Source of the DNA: Saccharopolyspora kobensis
GTDB taxonomy: Bacteria > Actinomycetota > Actinomycetes > Mycobacteriales > Pseudonocardiaceae
DNA: 64,000 nucleotides
Direction: 5' to 3'
Assembly (NCBI RefSeq): GCF_900108315.1
Contig: NZ_FNVB01000002.1
Span: forward strand, 1,388,562-1,452,561
Part shown: positions 1-8,392 of the stretch, piece by piece
Numbering within the stretch: position 1 is the first letter of the stretch
Layout of the letters: the number at the start of each line of letters is the position of its first letter
Notes under the pieces: model-generated
Seen by the model: only the letters and a program-made list of their open reading frames with translations
Told to the model about the DNA's origin: nothing
Databases searched by the model: none
Made by a program: the position numbers and the translations under genes

Positions 1-179
1 ACTTCGACGAGGTCGGCGAGGGGGACGCCCTGCGCCCACCGGCCGGGGCCGGGCGCGGCGCCGCGGACCGTCTCCGCCTCCGGTAGCCGCGCCGCGGCCA
101 GTCGCGCGCGCAGATCGTCGAGGTCGGCGTCGGTCGCGCGGGATTCGAATTCGTGCACGTCGTCGGTCGGACGGGGCAT
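1..179 (-). CDS. Epoxide hydrolase family protein, N-terminal part (runs off the edge)
   Basis: Only the first 59 residues lie in the window. The protein opens MPRPTDDVHEFES and continues with LRARLAAARLPEAE and GRWAQGVPLADLVEV, the pattern of the N-terminal EHN domain that precedes the alpha/beta-hydrolase core of microsomal-type epoxide hydrolases. The ATG at 177-179 has AGGAGG five bases upstream. The family hydrates epoxides to diols, but the catalytic residues lie outside the window, so activity cannot be judged. It is divergent from the CGNR regulator at 283, which may control it through the repeats between them (inference). Confidence 0.75.
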   Translation of the reverse strand, partial: MPRPTDDVHEFESRATDADLDDLRARLAAARLPEAETVRGAAPGPGRWAQGVPLADLVE

Positions 180-219
180 GAGACCTCCTGGCCATCGCGA
201 TACCGGCTACGACCTGCGT

Positions 220-282
220 GGAACCGGCTTAGGTGGTTCTAACACGTCGTCGCGTCGGCGTGCAACCGGCTAAGGTGGTTCC
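220..282. promoter_or_regulatory. Two tandem operator-like repeats before the CGNR gene
   Basis: Two near-identical 21-base units lie at 220-240 and 262-282, 42 bases apart (about four helical turns). Both contain AACCGGCT(T/A)AGGTGGTTC, an imperfect palindrome with AACC and GGTT arms. In the second unit TAAGGT (271-276) sits 6 bases before the ATG, as a -10 box of a leaderless transcript. A protein bound there would block RNA polymerase, which suggests autoregulation. Confidence 0.6.
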
Positions 283-870
283 ATGCGTGCTGGGTTCCCC
301 GACTTCCGCCTCGGTAGCGTGCTGGCGACCAGCTTCACGGCGACTCTGACGGAGCGGTGCGGCAACGCCGTGGAGCGCATCCCCACACCGCAGCGACTCG
401 TCGACTGGCTGGCGGTGAACGACCTGGCCGTGGACTCCTGCACCGCCGCCCAGCTCGAACTCGCTCGGGAGCTGAGGGAATCGATCCACGCCGCCGCGAC
501 AGCGGCCGCGGTCCACGACGCCCTGCCCGCATCCGCGGTCCGAGTCATCAACGACCGCAGCGCTGAAGGGCGGGCCGCTGCGATCCTGACGCCCGATGGC
601 AAGCGGCAGTGGCGGCTCAGCTCGGCGTCCCGCGTGGAAGACGCCCTCGGCGTGATCGCCGCCGATGCGATCAGCATCCTCGCAGGCGAACGCGACGGAC
701 GATTGGCCCTGTGCGCCTCACCGACCTGCCGAGCCGCCTTCTTCGACACCAGTCAGAGCCGCAGCCGCAAGTGGTGCGACATGAACACGTGCGGGAACCG
801 CCAGAAGAAGGCGCGCTTCAACGCCAACCAGCGCAAGAGCGCGACTGCCGCGCGGTCAGGCGCCAACTGA
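283..870 (+). CDS. CGNR zinc finger domain regulator
   Basis: 195 residues. The N-terminal two thirds match the ABATE-type ligand-binding region of this family. The C-terminus carries a four-cysteine zinc finger (C144, C149, C165, C170) with the signature CGNR at 170-173, followed by a basic tail. Family members are treated as DNA-binding transcription regulators of stress and resistance genes; no ligand can be inferred. The ATG at 283 has no Shine-Dalgarno but has TAAGGT 6 bases upstream, so the mRNA is probably leaderless. The start codon abuts one of two operator-like repeats, so it probably represses itself and perhaps the divergent epoxide hydrolase. Confidence 0.85.
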   Translation: MRAGFPDFRLGSVLATSFTATLTERCGNAVERIPTPQRLVDWLAVNDLAVDSCTAAQLELARELRESIHAAATAAAVHDALPASAVRVINDRSAEGRAAAILTPDGKRQWRLSSASRVEDALGVIAADAISILAGERDGRLALCASPTCRAAFFDTSQSRSRKWCDMNTCGNRQKKARFNANQRKSATAARSGAN

Positions 871-1003
871 TCCGGTTCACCGGAGTCAGGAAACCGCTCT
901 GCGGCACGCTCTTTCGCGGTGACGGCCGCCGACTGCGCCGACAGGTGATCGAACGGCGTCAGCGTCGCGGTGGCCCGCGCACGGCACATGACATGATCGG
1001 GCG

Positions 1004-1747
1004 ATGCGAGCTCTGACGATCATCACCGGCGGTAGCCGGGGCATCGGCGCGGCCACCGCGCTGTGGCTGGCCCGGGCCGGGCACGACCTCGTGCTCTGCT
1101 ACCTCGGCAACCGCGACGGCGCCGAGGAGATCGCCGAGCAGGCCACCGCACACGGCGGGCGTTGCGTCCCGGTGCAGGCCGATGTCAGCCGCGAGTCCGA
1201 TGTGGAACGGCTCTTCGACGCGGCCGCCGAGCTGGGGACGGTCACCGGACTGGTCAACAACGCCGGGCTGACCGCGCACATCGCCGATCTCGCCGACACC
1301 CCGGTCGAGGCGATCCGGCGGGTCATCGACGTCAACTACCTCGGCACCGTGCTGTGCTCGAGGCGCGCCGCGCAGGTGATGTCGACCCGGCGCGGTGGTT
1401 CGGGCGGGGCGATCGTCAACGTCTCCTCCAGCGGCGCGACCCTGGGCTCCCCGCACGAGTACGTCCACTACGCGGGCGCCAAGGCCGCGGTCGACGCCTT
1501 CACCGTCGGGCTGGCCAAGGAGCTCGCCCAGGACGGGGTGCGGGTCAACGCGGTGGCGCCCGGTCTGGTGCGCACCGACATCCACGCCGGGGCCGGGGTT
1601 CCCGAGCGCATCGACACCGCCGTGCAGCGCGTGCCGGTGGGGCGCGTCGGTGAACCCGAGGAGATCGCGCCGGCCATCGGGTGGCTGCTGGGTCCGGAGG
1701 CGAGCTACACCAGCGGGGCGGTGCTGCGTGTCGCCGGCGGGCTGTGA
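1004..1747 (+). CDS. SDR family oxidoreductase (FabG-like)
   Basis: 247 residues, the usual size for a classical short-chain dehydrogenase/reductase. It has the cofactor motif TGGSRGIG (8-15), NNAG (85-88), a catalytic Ser near 142 and Y156-x3-K160. The protein looks intact and active, reducing a carbonyl or oxidising an alcohol with NAD(P)H; the substrate is unknown. The ATG is preceded by CATGAT at -12 and no clear Shine-Dalgarno, suggesting a leaderless start. It stands alone between the CGNR gene and a glycosyltransferase-like gene on the same strand. Confidence 0.88.
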   Translation: MRALTIITGGSRGIGAATALWLARAGHDLVLCYLGNRDGAEEIAEQATAHGGRCVPVQADVSRESDVERLFDAAAELGTVTGLVNNAGLTAHIADLADTPVEAIRRVIDVNYLGTVLCSRRAAQVMSTRRGGSGGAIVNVSSSGATLGSPHEYVHYAGAKAAVDAFTVGLAKELAQDGVRVNAVAPGLVRTDIHAGAGVPERIDTAVQRVPVGRVGEPEEIAPAIGWLLGPEASYTSGAVLRVAGGL

Positions 1748-1787
1748 GCGCCGAAAACCCCTTGTCGCGCGTCTTAGGCTGGTGGGC

Positions 1788-2933
1788 GTGGGTGAATCGC
1801 TACTGGTGAACTTCGTCTACTGCCACCCGGTGGGGCATGCCGTGGAGGCGTTGCAGTACGCCCTGGGGTACCGGCGGGCCGACCCGGACCGGCGCATCGG
1901 CGTGGTGCTCAACTCCGCGACCGCCGTGCAGCTGGCCGACTGGTGCGACGCCGTCGACGAGTTGTACACAGTGGACATCGACGTGTTCGAGCCCGGCGAC
2001 GCCGGGATGCTGGCGCACGTCCCGGCCGAGTGGGACTGGGTGGTCGACGACCCGCGCGGCCACCAGAGCTGGCAGCACCAGTACTTCCCCGGCCTGCAGC
2101 GCTACTACGAGCTCTCCGCGCAGCACTTCCGCACCACGCGCGGGCACACGCAGGTCGGTGCGCCCCGGCCGTCCTACCAGCGCCGTAACCAGTTGCGGCT
2201 GGCGCTGCCGCAGGAGGCCCGCGACTGGGCCGCGCAGCTGCTGCCCGAGCACGACGGCCCCACGATCGCGGTGCTGCCCGGTGGCAGCGCCGAACGCTGG
2301 CGCTACCCGTCGCTGGCCTCCTGGCAGCGCATCCTGGACGCCTTCGCGCAGCGCTGGCCGCAGGTCCGGTTCTGCCTGACCGGCAAGCACGCCGAGGACG
2401 GGCGCACCAGCACCGGGTTCACCAGCGCGGAGTTCGAGGCCCTGGCCGAGGTGGCGCCGCAGGTGGTGTGGGCGGTCGACGTGCCGCTGGAGCGGCAGCT
2501 GGCGGCGCTGCAGCGCTGCGAGATGCTGCTCTCGCCGCACACCGGGTTCGCCTTCGCCGCGATGGCCGCGGGCACCCCGTGGCTCACCCTGGCGGGCAAC
2601 GACTGGGCCGAGTACTACTTCAACCCCGGTGTGCCCTTCCACTCGGTGCTGCCCGACCTGCAGCGCTTCCCCTGCTACCTGATGCTGGGCAACACGCCCG
2701 ATCCGGTCGACGACGACGGGCCCCGCGCCCCGAGCATGTCGGCCGAGCGCATCGAAACCGACCTGCCCGAGCTCCTCGACGGCGCGGCCGGACTGCTGGC
2801 GGGCCTGGACTTCGAGACCGCGATGCGCGATCACGCCGGCCGCGTGCACGCGCTCTTCGGCGGCCGCCGCGAGCTGCTGTACTCGGTGGACGGTCTGCTG
2901 GCCGACTACCTGCCGGCCGAAGAGCCGGCGTGA
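1788..2933 (+). CDS. Glycosyltransferase family 9-like protein
   Basis: 381 residues from the GTG at 1788. The open frame continues upstream inside the SDR gene, so the start was chosen from TAGGCT at 1775-1780, seven bases before the GTG; GTG at 1782 or 1806 is possible. The second half resembles the ADP-heptosyltransferase (GT9) fold: an IAVLPGGSAERWRYP segment, a CLTGKHAEDG strand and LLSPHTGFAFAAMAAGTPWLTL, the donor-binding region. Actinomycetes lack heptose LPS, so the acceptor is unknown. Spacing of only 40 bases after the SDR suggests possible cotranscription. Confidence 0.68.
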   Translation: MGESLLVNFVYCHPVGHAVEALQYALGYRRADPDRRIGVVLNSATAVQLADWCDAVDELYTVDIDVFEPGDAGMLAHVPAEWDWVVDDPRGHQSWQHQYFPGLQRYYELSAQHFRTTRGHTQVGAPRPSYQRRNQLRLALPQEARDWAAQLLPEHDGPTIAVLPGGSAERWRYPSLASWQRILDAFAQRWPQVRFCLTGKHAEDGRTSTGFTSAEFEALAEVAPQVVWAVDVPLERQLAALQRCEMLLSPHTGFAFAAMAAGTPWLTLAGNDWAEYYFNPGVPFHSVLPDLQRFPCYLMLGNTPDPVDDDGPRAPSMSAERIETDLPELLDGAAGLLAGLDFETAMRDHAGRVHALFGGRRELLYSVDGLLADYLPAEEPA

Positions 2934-2937
2934 CGGG

Positions 2938-3626
2938 TCAGGGCGTGCGGAAGCCGCGGAAGGTCACGTGCTTGCGGGTTTCGAAACCGAGCCCCTCGTA
3001 GAGCGCCATCGCGCCGGTGTTGGCCTCGGCCACGTGCAGGAAGGGACGGTCACCGCGGGCGTTGATGCGCGCGGTGAGCGCGCGGACCAGCCGGGCGGCG
3101 TGGCCTCGCCCGCGCGCCTGCGGTGCCGTGCACACCGCGCTGATCTCGGTCCAGCCCGCCGGCCGCAACCGCTCACCCGCCATCGCCACCAGCTCACCGT
3201 GCTCGCGGATGCCGAGATAGGTGCCCAGTTCGCGGGTCCGCGGCCAGAACGGTCCCGGTTTCGCCGCTCGGCGAGGTCGATCATCTCCGGCACGCCGTCC
3301 GCGCCCAGTTCGACCACGCCGTCACCGTCGTGGTCGGGCCGGCGTCCGGTGTAGATCATCTGGCGGCCTTCGAGCTCGAAAACCGGCTCCCAGTCAGGTG
3401 GCGGGATCGCCGGGCTGCTGAACATGTCGGCGAACTCGCCGCTGCCGAGCAACCGGGCGAGGTCGGCCCACTCCTGCGGTCCGGGATCGCCGGTGGTCGC
3501 GGAGAAGGTCGCCACCGCGGGCGGGAAGGTGAGGGCGGCGCCGAACCGGCGGGCGAGATGCGCGTGCTGACCGCGCAGCGAGCTGCGCACCGGGTCGTCG
3601 AGTGCCCTGGTGTCGCGGTTGACCAT
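2938..3626 (-). pseudogene. GNAT family N-acetyltransferase, frameshifted
   Basis: Two overlapping minus-strand frames together give one FR47-like GNAT acetyltransferase. The N-terminal part (start ATG 3626, MVNRDTRALDDPVRSS) reads to about EMIDLAERRNR. The C-terminal part continues in another frame with PGPFWPRTRELGTYLGI, VAMAGERLRP, AVCTAPQARGRG (the acetyl-CoA loop) and LYEGLGFETRK. Restoring one base near 3254-3260, next to a CCC run, joins them. The total of 689 bases is one short of a multiple of three. Either a true inactivating deletion or a sequencing error; everything else looks intact, so an error or very recent event is likely. It is convergent with the glycosyltransferase, 4 bases apart. 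Confidence 0.8.
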
Positions 3627-3798
3627 CGTGCTGCCCCTCGTGTCGTGCCGGCTGCCGCCATTCTCCTCGCCGGGCGCGCTAGAGTGACGTGAAGCCGCTC
3701 TCAGCTCCGGCCGGATCCGGCACCCGGTCTCCCCGTCGTCTCAGGCGGAATCAATCCCCTCGGTTCGTCCTCAGCACTGGTTGCACCGGGAGGGTGTC

Positions 3799-4338
3799 GT
3801 GGCAGAACGTTTCGTGGTCATCACGGGAGGCCCGGGAGCGGGCAAGACGACGGTGGTGGAGCGGCTGGCCGCCGCCGGGTGCGCCCACGCGCCGGAGGCG
3901 GGGCGCGCGGTTATCACCGACCAGCTGGCCATCGGCGGTCGCGGGCTGCCGTGGCAGGACCCGGAGCTGTTCGCCGAGCTGATGCTGGCCTGGGACCTGC
4001 GCTCCTACCGCCAGGCCGAGCGCACCACCGGGCCGGTGCTCTTCGACCGCGGACTGCCCGACCTCATCGGCTACCTGCGGCTGAGCGGCCTGCCCGTTCC
4101 GGCGCACGTGCACGAAGCCGCCCGCCGCTTCCGCTACCGCGCCCGAGTCCTCATCGCCCCGCCGTGGCAGCAGATCTACCGCCAGGACGACCAGCGCCGC
4201 CAGTCCTTCGCCGAAGCCGAGAGCACCTACCACCACGTGGCCGCCGCCTACACCGACTGCGGTTACGAACTCGTCCACCTCCCCCGCTCCACTGTGGAGC
4301 ACCGGGTGCGGTTCGTCCGCGCCGAGCTGGCCGGCTGA
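3799..4338 (+). CDS. AAA family ATPase (AAA_28-like P-loop protein)
   Basis: 179 residues from GTG 3799, chosen because GGGAGGG lies 5-11 bases upstream; the frame is also open from a TTG at 3781. The Walker A motif GGPGAGKTT lies near residue 10, and FDRGLPD and LIAPPWQQIYRQDDQRRQSF follow. The small single-domain layout fits the AAA_28 group, small NTP-binding proteins with kinase-like architecture. No substrate can be assigned. It stands alone between the frameshifted GNAT gene and the convergent LysR gene. Confidence 0.8.
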   Translation: MAERFVVITGGPGAGKTTVVERLAAAGCAHAPEAGRAVITDQLAIGGRGLPWQDPELFAELMLAWDLRSYRQAERTTGPVLFDRGLPDLIGYLRLSGLPVPAHVHEAARRFRYRARVLIAPPWQQIYRQDDQRRQSFAEAESTYHHVAAAYTDCGYELVHLPRSTVEHRVRFVRAELAG

Positions 4339-4356
4339 TCGCGCTCCGGGACCGGG

Positions 4357-5220
4357 TCAGGAGCGTTCCGCCGCGCCGTAGAGCTCGGTGAGCAGGCGGG
4401 TGGCGCGGTCGGCGAGAGGATGCGGGTCGTCGCGCCACCAGATCAGGCGGACCGGGATCGGTGCCGCGTCGCGCACGGGTCGGAACACCACTCCCGGCCG
4501 GGGGTACTGGGTGACGGTGCTCTCGGCGGTGATGCCGACGCAGCGGCCGGTGGCGATCACGGTCAGCCAGTCGTCGATGTCGAGGGTGTACTCCACGGCC
4601 GGGCGCTTCTCCGGCGGCCACAGGTCGGGGGTCGTGGTGCCCGAACGCCGGTCGATGACCACGGTCCGGTCGCTGATCTCGGCCAGGCGCACGAAGCGGC
4701 GCCGCGCCCACGGGTCGTCGGCGGCGATGGCGAGGTGGCGCCGTTCGAGCCCGACGATCACGCCGTCGAAGCGCCGCTGGTCGGGTTCGGAGCGCACCAC
4801 GGCGATGTCGCAGGCGCCTTCGGCCAGCCCGCCGGTGGCGGAGTTGGTGCGCACCAGCTGCAGCTCGGTTTCCGGGAACAGCCGGGCCCAGCGGCGCTGG
4901 AACTGCAGGGTGTGGCGGCCCATCGCCGACCAGGCGTAGCCGATGCGCAGGTGGCTGTGCCCGGTGGTGGCTTCGCGCACCAGGTCGTCGGTTTCGGCCA
5001 GGATGCGGCGGGCGCGGGCGATCACCCGGGTGCCCGCAGCGGTGGGGGCGACTTCGCGGCTGGTGCGCCGCAGCAACCGCACCCCGAGCGCGGTCTCCAG
5101 GCCCGCCAGGGTGCGGGAGACCGCTGCCTGCGAGACGCCGAGGTCGATGGCGGCGTCGGTGAAGGTGCCCGAGTCGACGATGGCGACCAGGCACCGCAGC
5201 TGCCGCAACTCCACGTGCAT
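4357..5220 (-). CDS. LysR family transcriptional regulator
   Basis: 287 residues. The N-terminal winged helix-turn-helix is clear: MHVELRQLRCLVAIVDSGTF, then DLGVSQAAVSRTLAGLE and GVRLLRRTSREVAPTAAG. The rest is a LysR substrate-binding domain. The start at 5218-5220 is fixed by the LysR N-terminal consensus. It is divergent from an EamA exporter with 68 bases between, the classic arrangement in which a LysR protein activates its neighbour. A dyad in that gap fits a LysR box. The effector is probably a substrate of the exporter (inference). Confidence 0.92.
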   Translation of the reverse strand: MHVELRQLRCLVAIVDSGTFTDAAIDLGVSQAAVSRTLAGLETALGVRLLRRTSREVAPTAAGTRVIARARRILAETDDLVREATTGHSHLRIGYAWSAMGRHTLQFQRRWARLFPETELQLVRTNSATGGLAEGACDIAVVRSEPDQRRFDGVIVGLERRHLAIAADDPWARRRFVRLAEISDRTVVIDRRSGTTTPDLWPPEKRPAVEYTLDIDDWLTVIATGRCVGITAESTVTQYPRPGVVFRPVRDAAPIPVRLIWWRDDPHPLADRATRLLTELYGAAERS

Positions 5221-5249
5221 GACTGGAGCGTATCGCTGCGGCCGCACAT

Positions 5250-5264
5250 GCATTTTGCGAATGC
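5250..5264. promoter_or_regulatory. LysR-type operator in the lysR-eamA gap
   Basis: GCATTttgcgAATGC is a 5-bp inverted repeat spanning 15 bases, matching the T-N11-A pattern of LysR boxes. It lies centrally between the two divergent starts at 5220 and 5289. Confidence 0.6.
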
Positions 5265-5288
5265 CTCGGGAAGGCGCAGGCTCGCCGC

Positions 5289-6194
5289 ATGCAGACCACG
5301 ACAGCTCCCGCGCACGACTCGGTGAAGGCCGGTCGCGGTGCGGGTTTCGCGATGCTGCTCGGCAGCGGGTTGTCCAACCAGCTGGGTGCGGCGATCGGAT
5401 CGATGGCGTTCCCGGTGATCGGCCCGGCCGGGGTGGTGGCCGTGCGGCAGTGGATCGCCGCGGTGCTGCTGCTGGGCGTCGGGCGGCCACGGCTGCGGGC
5501 GTTCACGTTGCCGCAGTGGCGGCTGGTGCTGTCGCTGGCGGCGGTGTTCGCGACGATGAACCTCTCGCTCTACGCGGCCATCGAGCGCATCGGGCTCGGG
5601 CTGGCGGTGACGCTGGAGTTCCTGGGGCCGCTGGCGGTGGCGCTGGCCGGGTCGCGGCGGCGGCTGGACCTGGGCTGCGCGGTGATCGCCGCGGCCGGGG
5701 TGGTGGTGCTGACCCGCCCGCAGCCCAGCACCGATTACCTCGGCATCGGGTTGGCGCTGCTGGCGGCGGTGTGCTGGGCCGGTTACATCCTGCTCAACCG
5801 CGCGGTGGGTCAGAAGCTGCCGGGCGCGCAGGGTTCGGCGGCGGCCGCCGGGATCTCCGGGCTGGTGTTCGTGCCGGTCGGTGTGCTGGTGCTGCTGCAC
5901 AACCCGCCGACCACCGGTGCTCTGCTGTGCGCGGCGGGTGCGGGTCTGCTGGCCTCGGCGGTGCCCTTCCTGGTGGATCTGCTGGCGTTGCGGCGGATTC
6001 CGGCTGCCGCGTTCGGGGTGTTCATGAGTGTCAACCCGGTGCTGGCCGCGGGTGTCGGCGTGGTGGTGCTGGGCGAGTCGTTGCAGGTGGCGCAGTGGTT
6101 GAGCATCGCGGCGATCGTGGCCGCCAACGCCGTCAGCGTCACCTCGGGACTGCGCCGCGCACATAATTTGGAGTCGACTCCAAAAATGGAGTAG
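5289..6194 (+). CDS. EamA/DMT-superfamily transporter (RhtA-like exporter)
   Basis: 301 residues with about ten hydrophobic helices and two internal EamA repeats, for example LTLPQWRLVLSLAAVFATMN in the first and LGIGLALLAAVCWAGYILLN in the second. These drug/metabolite transporters are inner-membrane exporters; RhtA-like members export threonine, homoserine or related metabolites. It starts at ATG 5289, divergent from the LysR gene. Its last codons contain a perfect palindrome (6167-6184) that serves the downstream tetR promoter, so the 3' end of this gene doubles as regulatory DNA. Confidence 0.88.
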   Translation: MQTTTAPAHDSVKAGRGAGFAMLLGSGLSNQLGAAIGSMAFPVIGPAGVVAVRQWIAAVLLLGVGRPRLRAFTLPQWRLVLSLAAVFATMNLSLYAAIERIGLGLAVTLEFLGPLAVALAGSRRRLDLGCAVIAAAGVVVLTRPQPSTDYLGIGLALLAAVCWAGYILLNRAVGQKLPGAQGSAAAAGISGLVFVPVGVLVLLHNPPTTGALLCAAGAGLLASAVPFLVDLLALRRIPAAAFGVFMSVNPVLAAGVGVVVLGESLQVAQWLSIAAIVAANAVSVTSGLRRAHNLESTPKME

Positions 6195-6197
6195 GCT
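6167..6197 (+). promoter_or_regulatory. tetR promoter with an 18-bp perfect palindrome
   Basis: TTTGGAGTCGACTCCAAA (6167-6184) is a perfect palindrome lying in the last codons of the exporter gene. TTGGAG (6168-6173) and TAGGCT (6192-6197) are 18 bases apart and can serve as -35 and -10 for the tetR gene, whose GTG begins 8 bases after the -10. The operator covers the -35, so the TetR protein probably represses itself. Confidence 0.65.
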
Positions 6198-6205
6198 TCA
6201 TTCTC

Positions 6206-6859
6206 GTGACCGAGGGATTGCGGGAGCGCAAGAAGCGCCGGACGCGGCAGCACATCAGCGGGGTGGCCACCGCGCTGTTCGTGCAGCGGGGCTTCGACCA
6301 GGTCACCATCGCCGAGGTCGCCGCCGCGGCGGAGGTGTCGGTCAACACCGTCTACAACTACTTCCCCACCAAGGAAGATCTCGTCCTGCCGCCCGAGGAA
6401 GCCTCCCCGCAGCGGCTCGCCGACATCGTGCGGGCCCGGCGGTCCGGGCAGTCAGCGGCCGGGGCGGTGCTGGAGCAGCTGCGCGCGGAGGTGGCGCGGC
6501 GGGACCGCAAGCTCGGCATGTCGCCGGGATTCGCCCCGGTGCTGGCCATGATGCGCGCCGCGCCCACGCTGCTGGCCCGCCTGGAGGCGCTGGGCGGGCA
6601 GATGACCGAGGCGTTGGCGGAGGTGCTCGCCGAGGAAACCGGTGCCGATGCCGCAGACCCGCTGCCGCGCGTGGTGGCCCACCAGCTCGGCGGCCTGCAT
6701 TCGCTGGTCTACGCCGAGCTCGGCGCGCACCTGGCCGCAGGCGCACGACCCGAAGAGCTGGCCGAGGCCGCAACGAGGCTGCTGGACGCCATCGAGCGCG
6801 CACTCAGCGACAACGTGCTCGACTACGCCACCAGAGAGGACCGGACGTGTTCCGAGTGA
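6206..6859 (+). CDS. TetR/AcrR family transcriptional regulator
   Basis: 217 residues. The N-terminal TetR helix-turn-helix reads KRRTRQHISGVATALF, then FDQVTIAEVAAAAEVSVNTV and YNYFPTKEDLV. The C-terminal ligand domain is not assignable. The GTG start lies 8 bases after TAGGCT with no Shine-Dalgarno, so the mRNA is probably leaderless. The last 13 bases overlap the start of the DUF6204 gene, so the two are cotranscribed. The palindrome at 6167 is its likely operator. Confidence 0.9.
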   Translation: MTEGLRERKKRRTRQHISGVATALFVQRGFDQVTIAEVAAAAEVSVNTVYNYFPTKEDLVLPPEEASPQRLADIVRARRSGQSAAGAVLEQLRAEVARRDRKLGMSPGFAPVLAMMRAAPTLLARLEALGGQMTEALAEVLAEETGADAADPLPRVVAHQLGGLHSLVYAELGAHLAAGARPEELAEAATRLLDAIERALSDNVLDYATREDRTCSE

Positions 6860-7140
6860 CCATCCGCGGGAAGTTCGACGGCATCAGCGAAGCGGGTCGC
6901 GAGCAGGTGCGCGCCGCCGCCGGTGCCGCGTTCACCGAGGAGGGTGCCTTCACCCACGACGCGAGCGTCTCGGTGTTCACCTTCCGCTGCCAGGTTCCCG
7001 CCGGCGACGATGACGACGAGAAGGTGGCGACCCGCCGCGCGCTGGCCGCGCTGGAGGCCCACGGCCACCCGCACCAGGTCCTGCGCGTGGCGGTGACCGA
7101 CATGCGCCAGATCAAGATCCGCCGCAAGACCCGGACTTGA
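6847..7140 (+). CDS. DUF6204 family protein
   Basis: 97 residues from GTG 6847, inside the end of tetR. The opening MFRVTIRGKFDGISEAGRE and the middle FTHDASVSVFTFRCQVP match the small actinobacterial DUF6204 family, which has no known function. The acidic run PAGDDDDEK lies near residue 55. Overlap with tetR indicates translational coupling, so the protein may act in the same response, but nothing in the sequence shows how. Confidence 0.75.
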   Translation: MFRVTIRGKFDGISEAGREQVRAAAGAAFTEEGAFTHDASVSVFTFRCQVPAGDDDDEKVATRRALAALEAHGHPHQVLRVAVTDMRQIKIRRKTRT

Positions 7141-7217
7141 GGATCACCGGTGCCGGATCAACTGCCGCGGTCGTTCCACGACACCGAGTGCCGGTGAAGA
7201 CCAGGAGCGGATGGCGG

Positions 7218-7628
7218 TCAGGTGCCGAGGGCCTCCGGATCAACAGGCCGACGCGCGCGGGGCAGCGTGCTGAGCACGAGGCGGTATGACTCGGTCACCA
7301 GCTCCTCGACCAGCTTCTGGTCGATCGAGCCGCCGGGGGACAGTGTGATCCAGTGCCGCTTGTCCATGTGGTAACCGGCAGTGATGTCCGCATGCGCCTC
7401 GCGCAGAGTTGCCGCGTCGCTCGGATCGGCCTTGACGATCACGACCGGCTGACCGGCCACGACTTCGGCGTCCCGCACGCGGGAATGCCGCGGAACCTCG
7501 GTCATCAACATGAACCACTTCTCGTGAACCCGGCAAGCCTCCCACCCGGCCTCGAAGGAGTACAGCGTGGTCCCGGGCAGGTTCAACGCGCACCGCTGCG
7601 CCGCTTCCTGCAAGGATCTTCCCCTCAT
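7218..7628 (-). CDS. MmcQ/YjbR family protein
   Basis: 136 residues from the ATG at 7626-7628, preferred over the longer frame because GAGGAGGG lies 7 bases upstream. The sequence has the YjbR (CyaY-like fold) pattern: FEAGWEACRVHEKWFMLM, VIVKADPSDAATLRE and ADITAGYHMDKRHWITL. The family is small and thought to bind DNA or act in an undefined way. No operon partner is evident; it is convergent with the DUF6204 gene. Confidence 0.82.
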   Translation of the reverse strand: MRGRSLQEAAQRCALNLPGTTLYSFEAGWEACRVHEKWFMLMTEVPRHSRVRDAEVVAGQPVVIVKADPSDAATLREAHADITAGYHMDKRHWITLSPGGSIDQKLVEELVTESYRLVLSTLPRARRPVDPEALGT

Positions 7629-7743
7629 CGCCACACCCTCCTCGTCAACACGGGCATCGGCGGGCCCGGCCACGACCGCGCCGAGGTCTGCTCAGCCGGG
7701 AAGCAGGCCATCGGTTCACGCTAGCTCGGCATGCTCGACGGGT

Positions 7744-8367
7744 TCAGGCTCGGATGCCGCCGAGGATCGTCGTGACGAGGCTGTCCAGGAACTCCGCCGC
7801 CACGTCGAGAGGTTCCTCGACGGCGGGCTGCAGCAGGCGGGGCAGCACGACTTCGTAGCAGGCGCCGACGAGCAGCGCCGCTGCCGCCCGGGTGTCGGCT
7901 CCGGCGCGGATGCGGCCGTGCCGTTGTTCGGCGTCGAGGTAGGCGGTCAGGGTCTGGCGCAGGTCGTCGCCCTTCTTCGACCGGGGCCAGCCGTTGAACC
8001 GGGCCAGCACCTTGGGTTGGCCCAGCAGTCCGGCGAACGCGGGCAGGATCCGCTCGTGCAGGTCGAGGATGTGCCGCAGGTAGCCGGCGAGACTGGTCTC
8101 CAGCGCGCCTTCGCCGGGCCGCGGTGGCTCCGGCAGCTGCCGCTCGGCCGCTTCGATGTGCGCCAGCAGCGCGTGCGCGAGCAGTTCTTCCTTGTCGGCG
8201 AAGTAGTTGTAGAGCACTCCGTCGGCGACCTGCGCCTCCCGTGCGATGGCGCGCACGGTCAGCTTGTCGGTGCGGCGCTGGGCGATGAGCCGCTCGGCGA
8301 CGCCGATCAGGTGATCGCGCAGATCGGGACTGCTGCTGTCCCGGAGCGCGGCTGCGGTGCGCGGCAC
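7744..8367 (-). CDS. TetR/AcrR family transcriptional regulator
   Basis: 207 residues from GTG 8367, chosen for the GAGGGGAG just upstream; the frame is open further. The helix-turn-helix reads LRDHLIGVAERLIAQ, KLTVRAIAREAQVADGVLYN and YFADKEELLAHALLAH. It is the second gene of a minus-strand pair after a SnoaL-like gene, 25 bases apart. The pair promoter contains a strong palindrome (8816-8845) that is the likely operator. Confidence 0.9.
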   Translation of the reverse strand: MPRTAAALRDSSSPDLRDHLIGVAERLIAQRRTDKLTVRAIAREAQVADGVLYNYFADKEELLAHALLAHIEAAERQLPEPPRPGEGALETSLAGYLRHILDLHERILPAFAGLLGQPKVLARFNGWPRSKKGDDLRQTLTAYLDAEQRHGRIRAGADTRAAAALLVGACYEVVLPRLLQPAVEEPLDVAAEFLDSLVTTILGGIRA

Positions 8368-8392
8368 CGGCTCTCCCCTCGCGGACGGGTTC

